Below, piece by piece: positions 5,990-11,309 of a DNA stretch of 11,309 nucleotides (the stretch's first letter is position 1; each line of letters starts with the position of its first letter). The position numbers and the translations under genes were made by a program. The notes beneath the pieces were generated by a model. It did not search any database. It was not told the DNA's origin and saw nothing but the letters and a program-made list of their open reading frames with translations. Source of the DNA: Mycobacterium sp. (lineage in GTDB: Bacteria > Actinomycetota > Actinomycetes > Mycobacteriales > Mycobacteriaceae); the NCBI GenBank assembly GCA_019246375.1, contig JAFAQO010000545.1, positions 1-11,309 on the forward strand. The letters run 5' to 3'.

Positions 5990-7168
5990 ATGACGTCGAC
6001 AACGAGTGGCCAGGTCGTTGCTTTGGCTCGGGCAATGCGGGAACTCGTGCGGTCCGAGGCCGCCGAATCCGAGCGGGCGCGCACGCTCACCAGCGCGATC
6101 GTCGATGAAATGTGGGCCACCGGCCTGATGTCGGCGTTCAGGCCGGTCGCAGCCGGCGGTGTAGAACCGTCGTTCGCCGAGATGATCGAGACGTGGATCG
6201 AAATGGCTTGGCAGGACGGCTCGTTCGGGTGGATCGGCATCGCGAACCTGCCGTCCACGTTCGCGGCCGCAACGTATCTCCCCGATGAGGGTTTCGCCGA
6301 GGTGTTCACCGCCCACGACAACCGGGTCACGATGGGCGGTCAGTTCTTCCCCAACGGGCAGGGGACCGCCGTAGCGGGCGGCTACCGGTTGAGCGGATCG
6401 TGGAGTTTCGGCTCAGGGATCGGGCATTCGCAGTACATCGCTGCCGGGTTCTTCCCGATGGACAACGGCGAGATGCGCTGGGTCAGCGAAGGCATCCCCG
6501 ACATGCACGTGGCCGTGGTCCCGCGGGACGACATCAAATTCAACGACGGCTGGTTCGTCCAGGGGCTCAAGGGCACCGGGTCCTACGACTACAGCGCCGA
6601 GGATGTGTTCGTGCCCCAGGCGCGGACCTTTCAACTGTTCCAGCGCGAGCCGCACCGGGGCACGTCGGCGGTCACCCGTATGGGGCTGATGTCGGTGACG
6701 GCCGCCGGTCACGCGTCGTGGGCCCTCGGCGTCGCCAAGAGCATGCTCGACGATGTCGCGGAATTGGCGGCGACGAAATATCGGATGAGTGACATGGCGG
6801 CATTGGCCACTCGTCCGACGTTCCAGAAAGGGCTCGCGCATCACGTCGCGGCGTGGCGCGCCGCCCGTCTGCTGGTGCTGGACGCGTTCACCACAGCCGA
6901 GGCAGTCGTTGCCTCCGGCGGAGAACTGACCCCGACCTTGCGGGCAGACATGCGGGTGGCCGCCGTCTTCGCCACCGATACCGCCCGTAGCTGCGCGGAA
7001 TGGGCTCATCTGGTCGCCGGAACCAGCGCAATCCGCGAGGGCAGTCGCTTCGAACGCGCATTTCGCGACATGTACACCGGGACCCAGCACGCCTTCATCA
7101 GCGAGAAGGTCGCGATCGACGCGGCACAGGTTTGGCTCGGCATCATCGATGACCAGTTCGGGCTCTGA
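5990..7168 (+). CDS. Acyl-CoA-dehydrogenase-fold flavin-dependent monooxygenase (HsaA/DszC-like)
   Basis: A 392-residue protein of the acyl-CoA dehydrogenase superfamily that looks more like its two-component flavin monooxygenases (HsaA, DszC, 4-hydroxyphenylacetate hydroxylase type) than a true dehydrogenase. Evidence is the middle beta domain with GYRLSGSWSFGSGIGHSQYIAAG (the W-x-F-x-SG pattern), the segment VQGLKGTGSYDYSAEDVFVP (the GTGS motif), and a C-terminal helical domain with GTSAIREGSRFERAFRDMYTGTQHA. These enzymes use reduced FMN from a separate reductase and oxygen to hydroxylate aromatic or sulfur compounds. No flavin reductase is in the window. The ATG follows AGGTGATAGG by several bases and lies 29 bases after the SDR stop. 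Last gene of the SRPBCC-SDR unit. An acyl-CoA dehydrogenase role cannot be ruled out. Confidence 0.82.
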   Translation: MTSTTSGQVVALARAMRELVRSEAAESERARTLTSAIVDEMWATGLMSAFRPVAAGGVEPSFAEMIETWIEMAWQDGSFGWIGIANLPSTFAAATYLPDEGFAEVFTAHDNRVTMGGQFFPNGQGTAVAGGYRLSGSWSFGSGIGHSQYIAAGFFPMDNGEMRWVSEGIPDMHVAVVPRDDIKFNDGWFVQGLKGTGSYDYSAEDVFVPQARTFQLFQREPHRGTSAVTRMGLMSVTAAGHASWALGVAKSMLDDVAELAATKYRMSDMAALATRPTFQKGLAHHVAAWRAARLLVLDAFTTAEAVVASGGELTPTLRADMRVAAVFATDTARSCAEWAHLVAGTSAIREGSRFERAFRDMYTGTQHAFISEKVAIDAAQVWLGIIDDQFGL

Positions 7169-7222
7169 GCAGGCAATATCCCGAAAATCGGTGCTATTCC
7201 CTTCGCGTGTCGGAATGAGCGC

Positions 7223-7230
7223 GGGTAGGG
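7223..7230 (+). promoter_or_regulatory. Ribosome-binding site fixing the asnO start
   Basis: GGGTAGGG ends eight bases before the GTG at 7239. It supports that GTG rather than the in-frame upstream starts at 7149 and beyond, and so places Cys at residue 2 of the protein. Confidence 0.65.
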
Positions 7231-7238
7231 TCCACACT

Positions 7239-9044
7239 GTGTGTGGAGCCACCGGCGAGGTGCGACTCGACGGCCGGGTCCCCGATGTAGCGGCGGTATC
7301 AGCGATGGCTGCCGTGATGGCGCCACGGGGGCCTGACGCCGCGGGCGCCTGGTCACAAGGCCGGGTCGCCCTCGGTCATCGTCGCCTGAAGATCATCGAC
7401 CTGACCGAAGCCGGCGCCCAACCGATGGTCGACGCCGAGTTGGGCCTGACAATCGCCTGGAACGGCTGCATCTACAACTACAAGGAGCTACGCCGCGAGC
7501 TCACTGCTCACGGCTACCGGTTTTTCTCGCACAGCGACACCGAGGTTCTGCTCAAGGCCTACCACCGCTGGGGCGACGACTTCGTCAGCCGCCTCAAAGG
7601 CATGTTCGCGTTCGCCATCGTTGAACGCGATAGCGGACGGGTGTTGCTCGGCCGGGACAGGCTCGGTATCAAACCTCTCTATCTGACCGAGGACAGTCAC
7701 CGCATCCGGTTCGCGTCGGCGCTGCCGGCGTTGCTGGCCGGCGGCGGCGTCGACACCCGGATTGACGCGAAAGCGCTGCACCACTACATGACGTTTCACT
7801 CTGTGGTGCCCGCGCCGGCCACCATCCTGCGCGGCGTGCGCAAGGTCCCGCCCGCGTCGCTCATTGCCATCGAGCCCGACGGCCGGCGCACCACCAGCAC
7901 CTACTGGACGCCCGACTTCACCAGGCAAAATGACCGTTCCGACTGGTCCGAACGCGACTGGGAAGACGCCGTGCTGTCCGCGCTGCGAGTCGCGGTCGAG
8001 CGCAGGCTGGTCGCTGACGTGCCCGTCGGCTGTCTGCTGTCCGGCGGCGTCGACTCCAGCCTGATCGTCGGCCTGCTCGCCGAGGCCGGCCAACACGGGC
8101 TGTCCACCTTCTCCATCGGTTTCGAGTCCGCTGGTGGCGTCGAGGGCGACGAGTTCCGCTGGTCGGACATCATCGCCGAACGCTTCGACACCAACCACCA
8201 CCAGATTCGGATCGGAACGGACCGGATGCTTCCCGCGCTGGACGGGGCGATCGGCGCGATGAGTGAGCCGATGGTCAGCCACGACTGCGTCGCCTTCTAC
8301 CTGCTCAGCCAGGAAGTCTCGCGCCACGTCAAGGTCGTGCAGTCGGGTCAGGGCGCCGACGAGGTGTTCGCCGGTTACCACTGGTACCCGCCGCTGGGTT
8401 CGCCGGCCGCCGCCACCCTCGAGGGTGCGGTTGCCGAATATCGCGGCGCCTTCTTCGATCGCGACGCGGTGGGTGTCAAGGATCTATTGGGACCGGCCTA
8501 CTTCGCTCAGGGCGACCCCAGTGGGCTCTTCGTCACCGAACACTTCGCCCGTGCCGGCGCCGAAACCGGTATCGACCGTGCGCTGCGGCTCGACACGACG
8601 GTGATGCTGGTGGACGACCCGGTGAAGCGCGTAGACAACATGACCATGGCCTGGGGATTGGAGGGCCGGGTTCCGTTTCTCGATCATGATTTGGTTGAGC
8701 TGGCCGCGACCTGCCCCCCGGAGTTGAAGATCGCGCACGATGGCAAAGGCGTCCTCAAAGAAGCAGCGCGGCGGGTGATCCCATCCGAGGTCATCGATCG
8801 GCCCAAGGGTTATTTCCCGGTTCCCGCACTGACCCACCTGGAAGGGCCCTACCTCGACATGGTCCGCGATGCTCTCTACGCGCCGGTCGCCAAGGAGCGC
8901 GGGCTATTTGACATGGAAGCGGTCGACGCCCTGCTCGCCGACCCCAACGGCAAGCTGACCCCACTGCGCGGCAATGAACTCTGGCAGATTGGGTTGCTCG
9001 AGCTGTGGCTGCAGCGCCACGGTGTGACGGGGCCGGCGGCATGA
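7239..9044 (+). CDS. asnO: N-acetylglutaminylglutamine amidotransferase (asparagine synthetase-like)
   Basis: A 601-residue class II glutamine amidotransferase of the asparagine-synthetase type. It resembles the NAGGN amidotransferase AsnO, which converts N-acetylglutaminylglutamine to its C-terminal amide with ATP and glutamine. The glutaminase domain (about 1-210) has Cys2 as nucleophile after removal of the initiator, PRGPD (29-33), Arg49, Asn75-Gly76 and Asp100. The synthetase domain has the PP-loop SGGVDSS (268-274), SGQGADEVFAGY (about 369-380) and RVDNMTMAWGLEGRVPFLDH (about 464-483). The GTG at 7239 is chosen because it puts Cys at position 2 and has a good ribosome-binding site; upstream starts would bury the nucleophile. 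It overlaps ngg by four bases. An ordinary asparagine synthetase is the alternative, but the ngg neighbour makes the NAGGN role much more likely. Confidence 0.9.
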   Translation: MCGATGEVRLDGRVPDVAAVSAMAAVMAPRGPDAAGAWSQGRVALGHRRLKIIDLTEAGAQPMVDAELGLTIAWNGCIYNYKELRRELTAHGYRFFSHSDTEVLLKAYHRWGDDFVSRLKGMFAFAIVERDSGRVLLGRDRLGIKPLYLTEDSHRIRFASALPALLAGGGVDTRIDAKALHHYMTFHSVVPAPATILRGVRKVPPASLIAIEPDGRRTTSTYWTPDFTRQNDRSDWSERDWEDAVLSALRVAVERRLVADVPVGCLLSGGVDSSLIVGLLAEAGQHGLSTFSIGFESAGGVEGDEFRWSDIIAERFDTNHHQIRIGTDRMLPALDGAIGAMSEPMVSHDCVAFYLLSQEVSRHVKVVQSGQGADEVFAGYHWYPPLGSPAAATLEGAVAEYRGAFFDRDAVGVKDLLGPAYFAQGDPSGLFVTEHFARAGAETGIDRALRLDTTVMLVDDPVKRVDNMTMAWGLEGRVPFLDHDLVELAATCPPELKIAHDGKGVLKEAARRVIPSEVIDRPKGYFPVPALTHLEGPYLDMVRDALYAPVAKERGLFDMEAVDALLADPNGKLTPLRGNELWQIGLLELWLQRHGVTGPAA

Positions 9045-10834
9045 CCGCTATCAATCCTTCGGACGACCACACCGAGGCGATCACGCTCGGTCTGCACGAC
9101 GCCTCGCCGCCCGAGCTGGTGAAGGCGATGGCCGAGGACGTCGAACTTGAATTAGGCTGGGGCCGACTCATTTTCGGTCAGACCTTCGCCGATGCCCGCA
9201 AGCTGACCGAAACACTGCGACGGGAAGGACCCGGGCGGCGCGACATCTGTATCTATGCCCGCGAGTCCCACGTGGTGGTCGCCGGAGCACCCAGTGAGCT
9301 CTTCATCGATCCCAGCCATACCTATCGGCTGCGCTTCACCGAATCTGACGAGAAACACTCGATACCGTCACCGGTCGGCGTGACCGTGCGCACGCTGGAG
9401 AAGCCCGCCGACGCCGACGCCATGAACCGCGTTTATGTGCGCTGCGGAATGGTGCCGGCCCCGGTTGACGTGATCTGGGACAACCATCTGCATGCAGAGG
9501 CGGTGAAATACCTCGTCGCGGTGCGTGACGAGGACGAGGTTGTGGTCGGCACCGTGACCGGTGTGGACCATGAAGTGCTGTTCTCCGATCCGGAGCAAGG
9601 GTCGAGCCTGTGGACGCTCGCAGTCGATCCGGCTGCGGCAGTACCCGGCGTCGGCGAAGCCCTGACCCGGGTATTGGCTGAGTACTTCCGTAGTAAGGGT
9701 CGCGCCTACATGGACCTGTCGGTAGCGCACGACAACGCCGCGGCGATAGGCCTCGACGAGAAGCTGGGTTTCCGCCGCGTTCCGGTGCTGGCGATCAAGC
9801 GGAAGAACGCGATCAACGAACCGCTGTTCACCACGCCCCCGGAGACGGTCGATGACCTCAATCCCTACGCGAGGATCATCGCCGACGAGGCGTTGCGCCG
9901 TGGGATTTGGGTCGAGGTCCTGGATGCGGAGACCGGCGAGATGCGACTCACCTATGGTGGTCGCAGCATCATCACCCGTGAGTCGCTGTCCGAATTCACC
10001 TCGGCGGTCGCAATGTGTCGTTGCGACGACAAGCGTTTGACCCGGCGCCTTGTCGCTGAGGCAGGCATCACCGTGCCTCGCGCCCGCTTGGCGACCTTCG
10101 ACAAAGGCGACTACGACTTCCTGACCGAGGTCGGGGAGGTCGTCGTCAAACCGACTCGCGGAGAACAAGGTAAGGGCATCACCGTCGGCGTTACTGTCGA
10201 AAACGGTCCCGAGGAGCTTGCTACCGCCCTGACGCGAGCGCGTGAGCAGCACCCGGAGGTGCTGATCGAGCAGCGGGTGACCGGCGATGACCTTCGGTTG
10301 GTCGTGATCGACGGCAAGGTCGTGGCCGCCGCGCTGCGGATGCCCCCCGAAATCATCGGCACGGGGGAGCACACCATCCGCGACCTGATTACGGCCGAGA
10401 GCCGACGGCGCTCTGTGGCCACCGGTGGCGAGTCCCGCATCCCGCTCGACGACGTCACCCTGGCGACGGTCGCCGATGCCGGCTGGACGCTGGATGACGT
10501 GCTGCCCCGAGACACTCGGCTTCGCGTGCGCCGGACAGCCAACCTGCATCAGGGCGGCACGATCCACGATGTCACCGCTCAGGTCAACCCGGAACTGTCT
10601 CGGGTTGCGGTGGCGGCGGCTGAGGCGATCGGTATCCCGGTTACCGGCATCGACCTACTTGTGCCCGACGTCACTGGCGCTGAGTATGCCTTCATTGAAG
10701 CCAACGAGCGTCCAGGGCTGGCCAATCACGAGCCTCAACCCACGGCCCCGGCTTTCCTCGACTTCTTGTTCCCCGGTCAGCATGGCCTACCGCCGGCCTG
10801 GACGCCTGAGGAGTCGCAGCTCGATCGTCGCTGA
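9041..10834 (+). CDS. ngg: N-acetylglutaminylglutamine synthetase, GNAT/ATP-grasp fusion
   Basis: A 597-residue fusion protein. An N-terminal GNAT acetyltransferase domain (about 105-265) has LAVDPAAAVPGVGEAL (about 192-207) at the acetyl-CoA site. A C-terminal ATP-grasp domain (about 310-590) resembles that of cyanophycin synthetase, with Lys370 in VVKPTRGEQGKG, then IEQRVTGDDLRLVVIDGKVV, GTGEHTIRDLI, RTANLHQGGTIHDVT, and the metal-binding EANERPGL (Glu553, Asn555). It would acetylate glutamine and ligate it to a second glutamine, supplying AsnO with N-acetylglutaminylglutamine, a cytoplasmic osmoprotectant precursor. The ATG at 9041 overlaps the asnO stop as ATGA, so translation is coupled. 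An in-frame start at 9005 lies within asnO and is less likely. The M42 peptidase gene that normally completes this cassette does not follow. Confidence 0.92.
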   Translation: MTAINPSDDHTEAITLGLHDASPPELVKAMAEDVELELGWGRLIFGQTFADARKLTETLRREGPGRRDICIYARESHVVVAGAPSELFIDPSHTYRLRFTESDEKHSIPSPVGVTVRTLEKPADADAMNRVYVRCGMVPAPVDVIWDNHLHAEAVKYLVAVRDEDEVVVGTVTGVDHEVLFSDPEQGSSLWTLAVDPAAAVPGVGEALTRVLAEYFRSKGRAYMDLSVAHDNAAAIGLDEKLGFRRVPVLAIKRKNAINEPLFTTPPETVDDLNPYARIIADEALRRGIWVEVLDAETGEMRLTYGGRSIITRESLSEFTSAVAMCRCDDKRLTRRLVAEAGITVPRARLATFDKGDYDFLTEVGEVVVKPTRGEQGKGITVGVTVENGPEELATALTRAREQHPEVLIEQRVTGDDLRLVVIDGKVVAAALRMPPEIIGTGEHTIRDLITAESRRRSVATGGESRIPLDDVTLATVADAGWTLDDVLPRDTRLRVRRTANLHQGGTIHDVTAQVNPELSRVAVAAAEAIGIPVTGIDLLVPDVTGAEYAFIEANERPGLANHEPQPTAPAFLDFLFPGQHGLPPAWTPEESQLDRR

Positions 10835-10856
10835 TAGCTCGGCGTAGTCGGCCTCG

Positions 10857-10921
10857 CGCCGAGTGTGCGGACTATGGTCGAGGAATTGCGCTGTTGGCGT
10901 ATATAACTCGCACACTCGGCG
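10857..10921. terminator. 13-bp inverted repeat between convergent ngg and sseB, probable terminator
   Basis: CGCCGAGTGTGCG (10857-10869) and CGCACACTCGGCG (10909-10921) are perfect complements separated by 39 bases. The spacer contains the AT-rich TATATAAC. The repeat begins 22 bases after the ngg stop and ends five bases before the sseB stop on the other strand, so it could end transcription from both sides. The long loop is unusual for a terminator; a dispersed repeat element is the alternative. Confidence 0.5.
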
Positions 10922-10926
10922 AACAG

Positions 10927-11309
10927 TTAGTCGGGACCGCGAGCAACGGGGCGGGCCGGATCCGAACTCCACTCGGACCACGAGCCGGGAAACAGCGCTG
11001 CGTGGCAGCCTACCGTGGCAAGCGCCGCGACCGTCACGGTGGCGGTGACGCCCGAGCCGCAGTACGCACCGACGCGCCCATCGAGATCGATGCCGCGGTC
11101 GGACACCAGTTGGGTGAGTGCGCTATCGCCGACAAACGTTCCGTCGCTTGCCAATAGGGCGGTGCTCGGGAGGTTCTTGGCCCCGGGGATATGACCGGCA
11201 ACCGGATCGACCGGCTCGACATCGCCGCGGAAGCGTTCGGGTGCGCGCGCATCGAGCAGCGTGATGCCTCCGGCGCCGGATCGCTGCGCCGTCAAAGTAG
11301 GCCGGTTTC
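10927..11309 (-). CDS. sseB: SseB-like thiosulfate/3-mercaptopyruvate sulfurtransferase, C-terminal part
   Basis: The frame is open to the window edge, so the 5' end is outside; about 127 residues remain, ending in TAA at 10927-10929. They form the second, catalytic rhodanese domain of a two-domain sulfurtransferase: LLDARAPERFRG, GHIPGAKNLPS, and the active-site loop CGSGVTAT whose Cys carries the persulfide, followed by LFPGSWSEWSSDPARPV. The loop CGSGVT is typical of 3-mercaptopyruvate sulfurtransferases, whereas thiosulfate-specific rhodaneses usually have CRKGVT, so mercaptopyruvate is the likelier donor. From memory it matches M. tuberculosis SseB (Rv2291) closely. A TTG at 11295-11293 is internal to the domain and is not the start. 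It converges on ngg with the inverted repeat between them. Confidence 0.85.
   Translation of the reverse strand, partial: NRPTLTAQRSGAGGITLLDARAPERFRGDVEPVDPVAGHIPGAKNLPSTALLASDGTFVGDSALTQLVSDRGIDLDGRVGAYCGSGVTATVTVAALATVGCHAALFPGSWSEWSSDPARPVARGPD

Noticed and set aside
7169..7238. Possible osmotic-stress promoter in the gap before asnO
   Set aside because: TATTCC and GGGTAG occur but no matching -35 for SigA, SigB or SigF is present, so I cannot support a promoter.
7488..8381. 297-codon frame opposite asnO
   Set aside because: It is antisense to conserved catalytic motifs of asnO, with no ribosome-binding site or recognisable fold.
9368..10567. 399-codon frame on the strand opposite ngg
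   Set aside because: It is fully contained in a well-supported gene. Long antisense frames are common in GC-rich codon-biased DNA, and the translation shows no domain pattern.
10899..10908. TATATAAC in the spacer of the 13-bp repeat as a promoter
   Set aside because: No -35 at proper distance on either strand, and both flanking genes end here, so a promoter would have no gene to serve.

Overview
The window looks like chromosomal DNA from a high-GC actinobacterium, most likely a mycobacterium. The aldo/keto reductase and the C-terminal part of the sulfurtransferase closely resemble, from memory, M. tuberculosis Rv2298 and Rv2291 (SseB). A short CspA-type cold-shock protein, a DUF5994 protein, GTG starts and several genes without a Shine-Dalgarno sequence fit the same origin. 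No tRNA, rRNA, insertion sequence, phage gene or CRISPR array was seen.

Layout. (1) Positions 1-1614, plus strand: the 3' end of a short-chain dehydrogenase, a small PPOX/split-barrel flavin or F420 oxidoreductase, and a DUF2652 protein that keeps several class III nucleotide cyclase signature residues. (2) Positions 1615-2640: an intergenic stretch, then a possible 40-residue ORF with a good ribosome-binding site and an internal hairpin, then a DUF5994 gene. (3) Positions 2640-4616, minus strand: a perfect 12-bp stem that probably terminates transcription from both sides, cspA with a recognisable extended -10 promoter and a hairpin predicted at the very 5' end of its mRNA, an Rv2298-like aldo/keto reductase, and a three-helix membrane protein. 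(4) Positions 4617-7168: a divergent promoter region with small palindromes, then a plus-strand operon of SRPBCC protein, NAD-type SDR and an acyl-CoA-dehydrogenase-fold flavin monooxygenase, which looks like a small catabolic or detoxification unit. (5) Positions 7239-10834: two translationally coupled genes for the osmoprotectant dipeptide N-acetylglutaminylglutamine amide (NAGGN), namely a glutamine-dependent amidotransferase (asnO) and a GNAT/ATP-grasp fusion synthetase (ngg). (6) Positions 10835-11309: a 13-bp inverted repeat, then the convergent 3' part of an sseB-like sulfurtransferase that runs off the window.

The best-supported specialised system is the NAGGN pair. The synthetase would acetylate glutamine and ligate a second glutamine, and the amidotransferase would amidate the C-terminus. 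The M42-type peptidase that usually accompanies the pair is absent from this window. From memory, the sseB and Rv2298 homologues lie in the same order in M. tuberculosis with different genes between them, so positions 4200-10900 may be a variable segment. The most unusual single items are the cyclase-like DUF2652 protein with a CxCxxC cluster, the 5'-terminal hairpin of the cspA leader, and the small ORF plus hairpin before DUF5994.
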